Position numbers and translations under genes: made by a program. Source: Dryocosmus kuriphilus (lineage: Eukaryota; Arthropoda; Insecta; Hymenoptera; Cynipidae). From it: a stretch of 64,000 nt of DNA. The stretch spans positions 98,239,442 through 98,303,441 of the forward strand of contig CM076197.1 in NCBI GenBank assembly GCA_038277395.1. The letters are read 5' to 3'. The notes beneath the pieces were generated by a model. That model was not told the origin of the DNA. It worked only from the letters and a program-made list of their open reading frames with translations, and did not search any database. How positions within the stretch are numbered: the stretch's first letter is position 1; each line of letters starts with the position of its first letter. Shown here piece after piece: positions 1 through 13,077 of the stretch.

Positions 1-3000
1 TTTCAATTTCCTTCGAATTTTTAAAAATCCTACAAAATTCTTTAAGGTCCCTTGAAATACTTAGAAATCACTTGAAATATTTAATTTTCTTCTGAAATCT
101 CTTGATAAAATCTCTTTTTAAATCACTTTAAATCAATAATACCCTTGAAAATCCTATGAAAACCCTTAAATCCTGCAAGTTTCTTTGAAATTTCCGTGAA
201 TTTTTTAAAATTCCTTTTAAATCTTTATGATCTATGGGAATCCTATAAAATTCCTTTTATCTCGTGAAATCCTTTGAAATCCTTTTTAAAAAATCCTCTA
301 AAATCTTTGAAATTCGCTGATATTTTTTGCTTTTGAAATCCCCTAAAGTTTTTAGAAACCTGTCAATCTTCTGAAATTCGTTGAAATTTTTTACATCAGT
401 AAACTTCCCTAGAAATTTCTTAGAATCTTTAAAAGTACGAAAAAAAATTTTTAATCCCTTGAAATTTTTAAAAGTCCTACAAAATTCTTTAGAATCCCTT
501 GAAATCGTTAGAAGTCACTTGAAATATTTCAATTTCATTTGAAATCTCTTGAAATCTTGTTAAATAATTTTAAATTAATAAAACCCTTGAAAATCCTACG
601 AAATCCTTTAAATATTTTAAAATTCCCTTAAAATTTTTGACGTTTGGATTTATTAAAAATCCTGTTTCTTTGAAATCCTTCAAATTTCCATGAATTTTTT
701 TAATTCCTTTTAAACTTTGATATCCTCGGAAACTCTATAAGATTCCTTGATCCTGTGAAATCCTTTGAAATCCCGTGTAAAAAATTCACTTAAAATCTTT
801 GAAATTCTCTTATATTTTGAGCTTTTTGAAATACCTTAAAATCTTTAGAAACCTTCTAAATCTTCTGCAATTCCTTGAAATATTTACATCCGTAAACATC
901 CCTAGAAATCTCTTCGAAACTTTAAGAATACGGAAAAAATTTAAAATTCCTTCGAGTTTTTAAAAACCCTACAAAATTCTTTAAAATACCTTGAAATACT
1001 TGAAATATTTCACTTTCTTCTGAAATCTCTTGAAGTCTTTTTGAATCACTTTAAATCAATAATACCCTTGAAAATCATGTGAAATCCCTTAAATCTTGTA
1101 AATTTCCTTTAAAATTTTTGAGATTTACATTTATTCACACTTTTATCATCTATCGGTATCCTATAAAATTCCCTATTCTAGTGAAATCCTTTAAAATACC
1201 TTGTAAAAAATCCTCTAAAATCTTTGAAATTCTCTCATATTTTTTGCTTTTGAAATCCTTTAAAATCTTTAGAAACCTGCAAATCTTCTGAAATCCGTTA
1301 AAATTTTTTACATCTGCAAACATTCCTAGAAATTTCTTAGAATCTTTGAAAGTACGAAAAAAAAATGTAAGTCCCTTCCAATTCTTAAAAGTCCTACAAA
1401 ATTCTTTAGAATCCCTTGAAATCGTTAGAAGTCACTTGAAATATTTCAATTTCTTTTGAAATTTCTTGAAATCTTTTAAAATAATTTTAAGTTAATAAAA
1501 CCCTTGAAAATCCTACGAAATCCTTTAAGTCTTGTAAAATTCCTTCAAAATTTCTGAGGCTTGGATTTATTAAAAATCTTGTTTCTTTGAAGTTCTTCAA
1601 ATTCCCATGAATTTTTTTAAATTCCTTTCAAAATTTGATATCCTCGGAGATTCCATAAAATTCCTTGATCCTGTGAAATCCTTTGAAATCCCGTGTAAAA
1701 AATTCCCTTAAAATCTTTGAAATTATCTTATATTTTGTGCTTTTTGAAATGCTTTAAAATCTTTAGAAACCTGTAAATCTACTGAAATTCCCTGAGATTT
1801 TTCACATCCGTAAACATCCCTAGAAATCTCTTAGAATCTTTCAAAATATTACAAAATCTTTTTAAATTCCTTCCAATTTTTAAAAAGTCCTAAGAAATTC
1901 TCTAGAATCCCTTGAAATCGTTAGAAATGACTTGAAGTATTTCAATTTCTTTTGAAATCCCTTGAAATATTTTTAAATCCCTTTAAACCAATGACACCCT
2001 TGAAAATCGTATGAAATCCTTTAAATATTGTAAAATTCCTTTAAAATTTGTGAGACTTGGATTTATTAAAAATCTTTTTTCTTTGAAATCCTTCAAATTT
2101 CCGTGAAATTTGTTTAATTCCTTTTCAACTCTGAGATCCATGGGGATCCTATAAAATTCCTTGATCTTGTGGAATCCTTTGAAATCCCTGGTAAAAAATT
2201 TCTCTAAAATCGTTAAAATTCTCTTATACTTTGTGTTTTTTTAAATCCCTTAAAATCTATAGAAACCTGTAAATATTCTGATTCCTTGAAATTTTTTACA
2301 TCCCTAGCAATCTCTTAGAATCTTTTTAAATACTGCAAAATGTTTTCAATTTCCTTCGAATTTTTAAAAATCCTACAAAATTCTTTAAGGTCCCTTGAAA
2401 TACTTAGAAATCACTTGAAATATTTAATTTTCTTCTGAAATCTCTTGATAAAAATCTCTTTTTAAATCACTTTAAATCAATAATACCCTTGAAAATCCTA
2501 TGAAAACCCTTAAATCCTGCAAGTTTCTTTGAAATTTCCGTGAATTTTTTAAAATTCCTTTTAAATCTTTATGATCTATGGGAATCCTATAAAATTCCTT
2601 TTATCTCGTGAAATCCTTTGAAATCCTTTTTAAAAAATCCTCTAAAATCTTTGAAATTCGCTGATATTTTTTGCTTTTGAAATCCCCTAAAGTTCTTAGA
2701 AACCTGTCAATCTTCTGAAATTCGTTGAAATTTTTTACATCAGTAAACTTCCCTAGAAATTTCTTAGAATCTTTAAAAGTACGAAAAAAAAATTTTAATC
2801 CCTTGAAATTTTTAAAAGTCCTACAAAATTCTTTAGAATCCCTTGAAATCGTTAGAAGTCACTTGAAATATTTCAATTTCATTTGAAATCTCTTGAATCT
2901 TGTTAAATAATTTTAAATTAATAAAACCCTTGAAAATCCTACGAAATCCTTTAAATATTTTAAAATTCCCTTAAAATTTTTGACGTTTGGATTTATTAAA

Positions 3001-4262
3001 AATCCTGTTTCTTTGAAATCCTTCAAATTTCCATGAATTTTTTTAATTCCTTTTAAACTTTGATATCCTCGGAAACTCTATAAGATTCCTTGATCCTGTG
3101 AAATCCTTTGAAATCCCGTGTAAAAAATTCACTTAAAATCTTTGAAATTCTCTTATATTTTGAGCTTTTTGAAATACCTTAAAATCTTTAGAAACCTTCT
3201 AAATCTTCTGCAATTCCTTGAAATATTTACATCCGTAAACATTCCTAGAAATCTTTTAGAATCTTTAAAAATACTAAAAAAAAATTTTAAATACCTTCCA
3301 ATTTCAAAAAGTCCTGCAAAATTCTCTAGAAATGCAAAATTCTTAGAATCCCTTGAAATCGTTAGGAATCACTTAAAGTATTTCAATTTCTTCTGAAATC
3401 CCTTGAAATATTTTTAAATCCCTTTAAAGCAATAACCCCCTTGAAAATCGTGTGAAATCCTTTAAATCTTGTAAAATTTCTTTAAAATTTTTGAGATTTG
3501 GATTCATTAAAAATCTTTTATCTTTGAAATCCTGCAAATTTCCGTGAATTTTTTTTAATTCCTTTTAAACTATCCTATAAAATCCCTTGATCTTGTGGAA
3601 TCTTTTGAAATCCCTAGTAAAAAATTTCCCTAAAATCGTTGAAATTCTCTTATGCTTTGTGTTTTTTTAAATCCCTTAAAATCTATATAAACCTGTAAAT
3701 ATTCTGTTTCCTTGAAATTCTTTACTTCCCTAGAAGTCTCTTAGAATCTTTTAAAATACTACAAAATGTTTTCAAATTCCTTCGAATTTTTAAAAATCCT
3801 ACAGAATTCTTTAAAGTCCCTTGAGATACTTAGAAATCACTTGAAATATTTAAATTTCTTCGGAAATCTCTTGAAATCTTTTTTTAATCCTTTTAAATCA
3901 ATAATACCCTTGAAAATCCTACGAAATCCCTTAAATCTTGTAAATTTCTTTGAAATTTCCGTGAATTTTGTAAAATTCGTTTTAAATTTTTATGATCTAT
4001 GGGGATCATATAAAATTCCTTGATCTTGTGAAATCCTTTGAAATCCCTTGTCAAAAATTTCCGTACAATCTTTGAAATTCCCTTAAATTTTGGGGTTTTG
4101 AAATCCTTTATGATCTTTAGAAAATTTAATCTTCTTAAATTCCCTCATATTCCTACATATTTCAGGTATTCCGTAATTTTCATTGAAATATATTCTGAAA
4201 GACTTCTAACTATTCTGAAGTATTCCCAAAAATATTCTCAAGTATTCCGAAGTATTCCCTAA
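1..4262. repeat. Degenerate AT-rich minisatellite with higher-order repeat
   Basis: The tract is built from variants of the word TTGAAATCCTTTAAAATC. A recurring landmark, CCTAGAAAT, falls near 408, 901, 1325, 1819, 2303, 2752, 3244 and 3729, giving monomers of about 420-494 bp. The sequence at 1-900 reappears almost unchanged from 2344, so five monomers make a 2,343-bp higher-order unit. The copies fade from about 3,750 to 4,262. The short ORFs here read the repeat and are not credible genes. The left end lies outside the window. Confidence 0.9.
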
Positions 4263-5379
4263 GAATATATTCCTCGTACATCCAAAACTGAGAGTACGAC
4301 TGAGAGATCGACTGATAATGAGCAATTGCAAAAAAAATGCTGAATTTTTGCACTAAACAGTCGTTATTCTTCGCTTGCAAATCTAGGGAGGTTTGCATCA
4401 TCTGTGTAAATAAAGATCGAGAGCCAGCGATTCGAAATGTGAATCGAACACGGCTTGAAGGTGAATTATACATAACGATATCCACACGGGATACTTATTT
4501 ACATCCGAACGTTGCGAGAAGCGTATTTCCGATGTAAATACTTACGTCTCGTTAAGTTAACAGTATTCAAACAGAAGCCGACTGCGCTCCTGCGATTCGA
4601 ACGTTTTGTAATGTGTTTGTGCAATTCATTTCACCCTTCGCTGAATTCACACGAGAATTTCCTATTTTCGCCGTATTTTAATATTTTGCATTTTGCAGGT
4701 ACATATTTTGAAATTTTCTTTGTTTTTTGAAAAATTTGCGAAATTTTTTGTAATGCTCGGAATAAATAATAATCCACAATTTTTACATTAGTTAGCGGTG
4801 CTTTTCAGTACACATTCCTTCTTGTCACAATTTTTATTTATTGTTTTTTTCACAGTTGTTGAATTTTTAAATCTGACCTATTTTTGAATTTTCAGTTTAC
4901 CAATATTCACGAATTCAAAGTTGTTTAATCTGTCACAATTTCAATTAAATATACAGTTCCTAAATTATGAAATTATATTTAAACGCTTGAAGTTCAACAA
5001 TCACGAATAAACACTTAAAATTGAAAATTTTCATCTTCCAAAGCTTCAATTGAAACTGTCTAAGTTTTAAAGTTTATGTTTAAAATATTGAATTTTTTAA
5101 AGCTCCTATTAAAAGTTTTCACCATTTTCAAACCCTTTTTACCTTTGGTAGATTTCAACTGTAACACACAGTTTAAATTTTTAATGCTAAAAAATTGAAG
5201 TTATTCACTTTTCTCTTTGAATAATAAAAAGAATAAAGTTTTTTTATGTTGTAGTTTGATTAATTAAAAATGACATTTATTGACTAAACTAAAAGACACT
5301 ATAAGTCAAACTTAAAAATATACGATAAAATAAAGAGAAATTATGGCTGGTTATTAAGATATACGAAAAAATTATATTT
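4263..5379. other. AT-rich DNA without recognised gene
   Basis: About 4,330-4,620 is slightly richer in GC than its surroundings, and the rest is AT-rich. Short ORFs on both strands overlap each other and show no family motif. No repeat boundary, tRNA or promoter could be supported. Confidence 0.5.
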
Positions 5380-5604
5380 ACATTTATTACGGCTATTGCT
5401 AAACATGCATATGATTCTTGACATGTTTTTAATTTTAATTTAAGAGATGTCCAAATTTTAGAAACAGAACCTAACTTGGACAAAAGATTAATTCTAGAGA
5501 TGATTCATATACAACATGATATAAATTCTATTAATTTTAGAACTGACATTCAAGGTCTTAGGACTATTTATAATAATTTAATTACACACATTCGTAATTT
5601 TTAA
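5380..5604 (+). pseudogene. Penelope-like element relic, C-terminal end of the GIY-YIG endonuclease region
   Basis: Read from 5380 in one frame, this stretch gives the tail typical of Penelope-like polyproteins: an AIAKHA stretch, then VQILETEPNLDKRLILEMIH, then a D-x-LRTIYNNL ending, closed by TAA at 5602-5604. It aligns by eye with the ends of the intact copies elsewhere in this window (for example EILHKE, KRLIAEMIHI and YKNFIKFI). There is one in-frame TGA after AYDS. No reverse transcriptase or YIG core is readable upstream, so this is a 3' fragment. It is diverged from the four other copies and probably older. The family call is firm; the subfamily is not known. Confidence 0.7.
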
Positions 5605-6459
5605 ATTTTCAAAATTTTTCAAATTTTTCTCATTTTTCGCGGGTTATAGCTATATACGTATTATATGATGCTAACCTAAAATTTCAGTCATGACGTTTAT
5701 ATCGGACAAACCTCATGGCTTTAACAAAATTTTTCTTATTTTTTAACTTAAACACATTTTTCTTTAACAAAATGGACAATAACGTAAGTAATAATAATTT
5801 CCTTTAAATAATAATATAATAATACAAACTTTTTTGCATTATACAAAACATTAACTTGAATAATCTTTTGTACAGGTTAGATTTCACAGAATAAAACCTG
5901 TTCTCTACAAAATATACGGAATGTTCCATTGATTTTGATTATTATACTACTGCTTTTAAATTTTTATAAAAATGTCATGAATAGGATTCAAATTTGAATC
6001 GAAACATGTTGGCAATGAATTTTTTAAAATAAACAGCAAAAAACCCAAGAAAGGCCGCAACGCTTTCAATTATACATTATTCTTGGGTAAGAATTATTAT
6101 ACAAAATTATATAAGTTCGAATGCAAGTTTTCAGAAAATATCAAAATTTTAAAACAATTTGTGCTATTAATTTCATTTAATTTTATTTCGATTAAGTCTT
6201 TTTAATCTTTAATTTTAACGTAAACAGTGAAATTAATTGAGCCATTCTCTACAAAAACCATCTGAGTCGACTCTAAATTCTTTGTAACTTCATATACAAT
6301 AGTAATTTGAACCGGCTATTCTGAATTTGAAACCAAATCTCAAAATTTTTAACGGTTGACTAAATTTGGCTGCTCCAAGAATTAAAATTTTTTGATTTAT
6401 ATAAGTGTACTGGTGAGAAAATTTTTCTCTCACATGAAATAATTAAACCTAATACTTTG
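5605..6459. other. AT-rich DNA, nothing recognised
   Basis: The sequence following the Penelope-like relic may include its 3' untranslated region. I see no ORF, tandem repeat or inverted repeat of note. Confidence 0.4.
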
Positions 6460-6740
6460 GAGTTTTTTGGTGGCTCATTACGAATCTGGGGTCAAAATTT
6501 CGAAATTTGCATAATCCTAGATGGAGGATCCAATATGGCGGATTAAAACAAAATAAATTAACTGCTTGGCTCTAACTTCAATATTTAGGGATCCAAAAAC
6601 CTCCCGAAGTTAAGCTTTGTGCAAATCAAAAACCTTTTTGAGTCTTCGGCCCGCCAAATTGAATTTTTAAATTTGGATTTCGGATTTGAAATCTGCGATC
6701 CGAAAAATCCCCGAATGTAAAGTTTCGTTGAAATTCGGCG
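6460..6740 (+). repeat. Diverged fragment of the palindromic-element family at 19,418-21,919
   Basis: The stretch around 6,465-6,545 (GGAGTTTTTTGGTGGCTCAT, ACGAATCTGGGG, AGATGGAGGATCCAATATGG) matches the outer part of the element at about 19,655-19,745 (GGTTTTTTGGGTCGCTGATT, AAGATGGAGGATTTAATATG). Only a piece is present and its limits are blurred. It shows that the family is dispersed. Confidence 0.6.
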
Positions 6741-8390
6741 GATAGAAAAACGTATGCTTTAAAGGGTTAAGTGATTTTTTCTGAATCACTCATTTTCATC
6801 ATCTGTGACATTCTAACAATCAGCTTATTGAATTTTGGAGAAAATTCATTTCTAGGCGTAGATTATTAAATTTTATGTAGCGTGCTTCGCATTGCTGGTA
6901 TAACGTCTAATTTTGAATATTAAAAGTAAATAGGTAATAATGAAGTAAAATTTTAGGTGGGGATGGGATGGGGGAATTCAGTAAGATACAGAAGATGTTC
7001 AAAATTGTTTACAAAATTATTATCGGGAATAGGTGCAGAAAAGGGGAAGAATAGTGCTAGTAGTAAAAGAAATTTGTTAAGAATGATATCAAAAGATTGA
7101 TTTATATTTAATAACGCAAAATCCCTCTTCGGAAAACCCACCCACGCTGTGTTCTTTTTAATTTCACGGCAATTTTATTTTGGCCTTTATTTAAACAAAA
7201 GAAGAACTGTGCACGCGGTTTATGAACACGCTACCTTTATGCTTTTATTTTACTACCCGAAAACGGTTCTTCCTACTGTGCATTTTAAATGTTTTTAAAA
7301 TGTACTCTGGTTTATGAAAACACATTTTGAAAATTTTATTTCACAACTTTGCGCTAAAACTTAAGCAGACTTATTCCTACTTAATTGTATTAATGATATG
7401 AAAATCTGATTAATTAATAATAATAGTCAAAATAAATTATTCTCCAAATCTTTTTTTTTTTAATTTTGCTAATATCTTTGGTTTGATTCCAACTATATTT
7501 GTGGCCAGATCAAAGAACATTATCGTTGCACATTGGTTCAGCTATAAAATTTGTCTCATGCAGAACACCTGTTTCTTAATTCCATATACTTTTAATATAT
7601 TTTTTACAAATTTATCTTGAGAGCCTTGAATTTAACTTGAGTCTCTTTGAATTTAATATGCATTCTTTTAAATTTTCTTTAAGTCTTTTGAATTTACTTC
7701 GAATAGTGGTCAACTCTTGTCCCTAAGTATTAATATTATTATTATTATTATACCATTAAGCCGTTTCCCTTTCGGGAGTATTGTTTAGAAAATCTAGCCT
7801 ACACATTTGAATAAAGCTAAAACGAAGAATATGTTTACTTAAACTTTAAAAAATCAGGAGCATAAATAGCAATAATGCCACTGAAAAGAAGTAAGGTCGT
7901 TTTCTGTCTTCAGCATTTACATTTTTGAAATAAACCACTTGAAATGCTTCCGTCTTTGATTTGTTAAACTTACAGCATTTTGAAATTATATTTAAAAATT
8001 CAGTTGAAAATTAATTATTGTGACTGCTGCGATTACAATTCTCTCATTTTGTATATCTCAGATTGAATGCTTAATTTGAGATTTTCCATTCTTGAAAGCT
8101 TTTAATAATTCAATCGTTAAATTCCAAATTAAGAATTACCATTCCTAGGAGCTCCAGTTTAAAATTATATAAGTCTATCAATTTTATATGAATAAGGATG
8201 AAAAATAAGGTTTCTCATCCTTATTCGTAAACAATTGTTGTTTCCCAGAACTAAAAACAAATGAACAATCTTACATTCCAATATTCTTCTAAGTCTATCA
8301 ATTATTCTTTCATTCTATGAATAAACGGAAAAGATAAACAATGATATAAAAAGATGTCCCAGAAAAGTACTCACAAGTAATCTCAACAAA
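6741..8390. other. AT-rich DNA with a small microsatellite and a hairpin
   Basis: An (ATT)n run lies at about 7731-7752, followed by ACCATTAAGCCGTTTCCCTT; runs like this can mark the 3' end of a retroposon, but I cannot name one. A perfect 12-bp inverted repeat, GAATAAGGATGA (8190-8201) and TCATCCTTATTC (8215-8226), would form a hairpin with a 13-nt loop. No gene is supported. Confidence 0.4.
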
Positions 8391-9010
8391 TTCTCTGAAA
8401 TATTCTTGAACCTAATCATGGTTTACCTTACGTCTTTGAGTACCAAAGGACAGTGTGGTCTTAGTTGAAGGAGGGTACCATCTTCTCCAACTCAAACAAA
8501 CTGGTCCAGCACAAAGGATCATAGGTCAGTCTCAAGGCTGACCTGATTTGTCACTATTGAAGCCACATTGAAGCTACTTCAGCATCCTGAAGGACCAGGT
8601 TGAAAGCCGATAACCTGGAACCCCTAGGGTCTTCTCGTCGATTAGCATCATAGACAAGGTCCCCAAAATCTGCCTTGACCGGGTGCAGGACATCTAAAGA
8701 TGGACAGCACTAAGGATCTTTGAAGGCCCAAGATCTGGGGCTAACAGACTGCCCGACTCTTCGAGTAGACGATAAAACAGGCTGATGGAGCTATCCGGAG
8801 AGCTTTCCTCGTAAGCTCAATGACGATTGCACATCCAGGACTCTGTAGAGACTAGAGACATTTCCTTTCCTTTCGCTTGCTCCATCCTCCTGTCTTTATC
8901 TTTGCTTCTCTCTTCATTTCTATACTCCCCAGTGACTGTCTATCTAACCATCTATTCGACTATATCCTGCACCCTCTCAGGATGATATTTCATATACCCA
9001 CTGTAATTGA
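8391..9010. other. GC-elevated tract of unknown origin
   Basis: About 8,400-8,900 has clearly higher GC than its surroundings and mixed sequence complexity, with no long ORF in any frame. It could be an old LTR, part of a non-coding transcript, or unique host DNA. I recognise no motif that decides between these. Confidence 0.35.
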
Positions 9011-9919
9011 ATGCATACAACGCGGTGCTCACAAATGCGATCGTCCGTCGTAGACGTTAACATAAACCGAGAGCTTAGATCTTAAGGCGAATTCGCATCC
9101 TGCACTTATGTGCTGCGAAATTGAGTAAGATTCTCTACTGTGTGTCTCTAGCTTCTGCTTCAGTTGATTCAATTCAGTCTCCAGATTTGTCAAGATTCAG
9201 GAATTAAATTATTTCGATCAATGCGGGGATATAAAAACGATCTAAGAATACCACTGAAGAATAAATTAAGGCCTGATTGTACCCTGTATCTTTTCTGGTC
9301 CCACGCTTGCACCAGTTCGTACAATCTCTGGCAGATGAAGATGCATTATTTTGTTTGCATTATCCACCATACAGCGTTTTGTTCATTTACAAGTGTAACA
9401 CTTTACAAATTCACAAACTTTCTAAAAGCCAAAATTCTTCAAGCCTCTAGAATGATTTAGAGTTTAGTTACATTTGATTTTTTAATTACGCGCAAGTGAC
9501 CGATACCATCATCGAATAGACCCGATCTAACTCGAACTTCGAGAACATTTTCGGAGCGGCGCATGTCGATATTTCGGATATGTAGAGAGTGTTAAGCGCA
9601 TGGAGAAAACATGGTGAAAAGTGGATTATATTTTTTGTTTTGGAATTTTCACGTCAAAGATACTTCCAAGGGATTAAAGACAAAGGCGAGACTTGACGAA
9701 ACTTAGCGTTCTTTGTTTTCAACGTGACGTTCTCGACTGAACGTGTGCTCAAAATTCCACCATAAAGAACCAAGAGCAACGAGATGTGTGATACGCATGT
9801 ATATCGGTTTTTGGATTTTTCTTCAGTATTTAAGATGTTATAGAATGCATTTTGATATTTATTATATCAAAATTTCAGAAAAGATCTCAAAAATTTTCCT
9901 CTCCGATCGTTAAAATTTG
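9011..9919. other. Intergenic DNA, no supported gene
   Basis: A 98-codon ORF at 9164-9460 (+) has no recognisable domain and no coding-like composition. Nothing else stands out. Confidence 0.35.
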
Positions 9920-10292
9920 TTTGGAAAAACTTCTCAATGGAGAAATTAAAGAGAGTTCCTCGGTCATAAGTTCAAAATCAGTTTACTAATAATGATGTCA
10001 AATTAAACCGGCGTTTAGGCACGACCTTTGGGCCTTTATCAAAATACAAAATAAATTAAGGTCATATTGGATCTGAGCATCCTAGTTTTTTAGATCTAAA
10101 CAAATTAATCTTGTCTAATATAACACTGTCTGTGATAAGAAAGTGTTGTAACATAGGATGTCCACAACCTTCAAAATTATTTGTTGTTTGATGTAGATTA
10201 TTTTGATGAATTTACAAAAAGAAATACGGACACGAATGGTATTAGATAACAAAAATTTTTAAGGTTTTAAACCTCCATTGAGAAGTTTTCCC
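9920..10292 (-). repeat. Small inverted-repeat unit with a degenerate hammerhead-like motif
   Basis: The 19-nt word GAAAAACTTCTCAATGGAG near 9,922 is mirrored by CTCCATTGAGAAGTTTTCC near 10,271. On the minus strand, about 10,005-10,045 reads TTGATAAAGGCCC, then GGTCGTGCCTAAACGCC. This resembles a decayed hammerhead core (CUGAUGA, stem II GGCC/GGUC, GAAAC) of the type carried in Penelope-like terminal repeats. No coding part remains. The assignment is tentative. Confidence 0.35.
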
Positions 10293-10679
10293 AGCCAAAT
10301 TCAGTGCACAGTGATGCCATGTCCTTTACCCTTCGTCCTCCAAATAATATATTATCAAAGTTCACGTTGTTTCCATTCATCAAATCATGTCTCATGCACC
10401 TCTCTCTTCAAAAATAATAAAAGATGCTTTTAGATTTTATGAATTGTATATAAAACAGGGACAAGCTCGGCGATCTAGCCTGCACGGAAAGAAATAGTAT
10501 GGTAGAACCATCTATTATAGCAGTATTGATACGTGTACTATTAATGTGACACCCATTGCAGTGGCTGGGCGAACGTTTCTTCAAGCTGCTGTTTCAAAAT
10601 GAAGTGAATGTCTGAATATAATTGATAGAATATTATTGGATGTTGAAATATTCGTTACTAGTGTATATATTATCGAAGT

Positions 10680-10768
10680 ATATAATATTGTCGAATAACT
10701 AGTCACTCATTATAACGTTTCTGTGGACATGTGTACCACCCTCTTCAGAAATTTATTTTTGATCACTA
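10680..10768 (-). repeat. PLE1 terminal inverted repeat, 3' side in element orientation
   Basis: This arm mirrors 13078-13160. On the minus strand it reads CTGAAGAGGGTGG, a 9-nt loop, CCACAGAAAC, which is a hammerhead-like layout with one altered core base (CUGAAGA for CUGAUGA) and AGAAAC in place of CGAAAC. Confidence 0.75.
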
Positions 10769-11168
10769 CAAAGAGTTAGTTATGAAAATTAAAAACACAG
10801 TGAAATTATTGAACACGCAGTATGTGATATGAACAATGAAGAGTTCTATATACTTATAAATTACGTCTTGAATATAAGAAACTTATGGTAATCCAATTGT
10901 AGTCAATTTCAGTATAACAGTGTAAATTAAAAATTTTTGATAAGTTAATAAAATTGCTATTAAAATTTAAACATTTAGAGTCGATGAATTGTAAGAGAAA
11001 GGATATTAATTCTCATCACGTTCAGTGCTTGTTATCAACTAACTTAATTCAAGGTAGTATAAATTTCGCGTTCGGTGAAAACAAGGAGAGCAATCTAAAT
11101 AAGGAAAGAGATATATAGAATATCAGCCAATAATATTAGAAATTTCGATGTATGTAATAGAAAGTTAA

Positions 11169-13028
11169 TTAAATAAATTTTATGAAGTTTTTATATAAGT
11201 TGTCAAGTTTCTCAGTATCCGAAATTTTGTTTAAAGTGTTAGGAAATTCTTTATTAATATGTATCATTTCTGCTATAAGTCTTTTGTTTAAATTTTTTTC
11301 TTTATGTAAAATCTCGATATTTTTCCAATTCATGTCATGTCCTGTCAAAATTCTATGTTCTGATATAACAGTTATATCATCATGTGTAATATTATTCCTA
11401 TATTCATTAATCCTTTTAGATAGATTCCCCTTCGTTTGTCCTACATAGCATTTATTACAGTTTAAACATTTAATTTTGTAAACCACATTAATCTCATCAC
11501 CAACATTCATTTTGTTTTTGCCAGTTTTTTATATTAGTGGATAAATTGTCTTTGACACTCTCAACTACATTGACATTGTATTTTTTTTAAATTCTAACTA
11601 GTTGATCATTTAATCCCTCCACAAAGGGTAAACAGATAGTTCTACTTTTATCTATTGTTATTTTATTATCAGAAAAATCTTTATTTAGTTTCCTCGATTG
11701 TGTAAAATGTATTCGTTTTTTAATGTAATTTTGTGTAAATTTATTAGGATAATTATTTTCTTTGAGAACATCAATAATAAATTTTAAATTTTTATTGTGG
11801 AAACGTTGATCTAACAACAATAATACTTTGTCGACTAAATTATAAATCGTACTAATTTTGAATTTTTTTGGGTGGTTAGAAAACTAATTAATGTAAAGTC
11901 TAGAAAAAGTAGGTTTTTGTTACCAATTAGTGAGTAATTGGTTATTATTTCTTATAACGGTAACATCTAAGAAATTCAATTTATTGTCTTTCTCAATTTC
12001 AATGGTAAATTCAAGTCTATTATGATAATTATTAAAAATCTTTAAAATTCTTTCAATTTTTGATATAGGAATGATCGTAAATATATCATCCACATATCTT
12101 TTGTAAATAATTGGTTCGAATTCTAATTTGTTTAAACAATAATTTTCCAGACCAACCATTACCATATCAGAGATAATAGATGATAAAGGTGAGCCCATGG
12201 GAGTGCCAAAGTTTTGTACAAAGAATTGATTATCAAAGGTAAAGGTAGTAGATTCTAAGACAAATTTGATAGCTCTAAAGAAGCTGTCTTTTGTTAAATT
12301 TAATTTATCTTTAATGAGATCCCATCTATTGTCTAAGCTTTTAAGTACGAGTTCAATTGGAATGTTGGTGAATAGAGATTTCACATCCAATGAGAGCAAC
12401 TTATGATCATGTGGAATATTTAATTGTTCAATATTGTCGACGAAATCCTTAATATCCTTAACATATGAAATAGGTTTAGGAATTTTATCTAAAATACATT
12501 TTAACCAATTAGATAGGTTGTAAAGCGGACTGTTAATGGTAGATGGTAGATAGATTTTGATCTATGTTATCCTTTGTCCTTCCAAATCTTTAAAATTTTA
12601 TGTAATTCAGTGCGTATTTTATTAATTGGATTTTTTGGTAAAATTGTATAAGTGCTATTATCATTTAATAATTCAAGCATTTTATTTTTATAGTTATTCA
12701 TATCCATAACAACGGTAATTTGACCTTTGTCTGCAGTAGTAATCAAAATTTGATTTTTGTTATTGCTTAAAAATTGTTTACATTCACCTATTCTTTTTGT
12801 TAAATTTTTTTCCCAAATACTATGGTGGACTTTTGAATTCATGAAACTATAAATAATCTGAAAGAATTCCATTTTAAATTGTATATTATTGTCATTATGA
12901 AATAAAAAGTTTTTATTTTCTACATTTTTGATGATCTCTAAAATAGGAATTTTTTTCCTATTAGTTAATGGTTTACAAAATTTTCCACCTAATTCTAAAA
13001 TCATCTGTATATTTTTCGGTATTGTCAT
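11169..13028 (-). pseudogene. PLE1 reverse transcriptase / GIY-YIG endonuclease, broken
   Basis: Four minus-strand segments together make a Penelope-like polyprotein that copies RNA into DNA at a nick made by its own endonuclease. 12567-13028 is the N-terminal domain, with TADKGQITVVMD. 11920-12399 is the RT palm, with SLDVKSLFTNIP (motif A), GTPMGSPLSS and the catalytic RYVDDIF. 11587-11820 is the linker region. 11169-11510 is the endonuclease, with VYKIKCLNCNKCYVGQT (the GIY and YIG equivalents, with cysteines as in PLE zinc-like motifs) and the C-terminal AEMIHI. The RT motif containing YGLPKIHK, present in PLE2, is deleted between the first two segments. Frameshifts separate the rest. Catalytic residues in the palm and YIG core look intact. 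It is a dead copy of a family close to PLE2. Confidence 0.88.
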
Positions 13029-13077
13029 TGAGGATAAATTTAAAAACCATTTTTTATTGTTTTTATCTAAAAAATCT

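Noticed and set aside
1079..4262. ORFs rich in K, F, I and L in the minisatellite
   Set aside because: They are translations of the tandem repeat and recur with its period.
7731..7800. (ATT)n followed by ACCATTAAGCCG as a retroposon 3' end
   Set aside because: Suggestive, but no body, no target duplication and no second copy in the window.
8190..8226. 12-bp perfect hairpin considered as a terminator
   Set aside because: The DNA is eukaryotic, no gene adjoins it, and one such hairpin is expected by chance in AT-rich DNA of this length.
9164..9460. 98-codon ORF as a small host gene
   Set aside because: No signal peptide, domain or splice context. The length is within chance for this composition.
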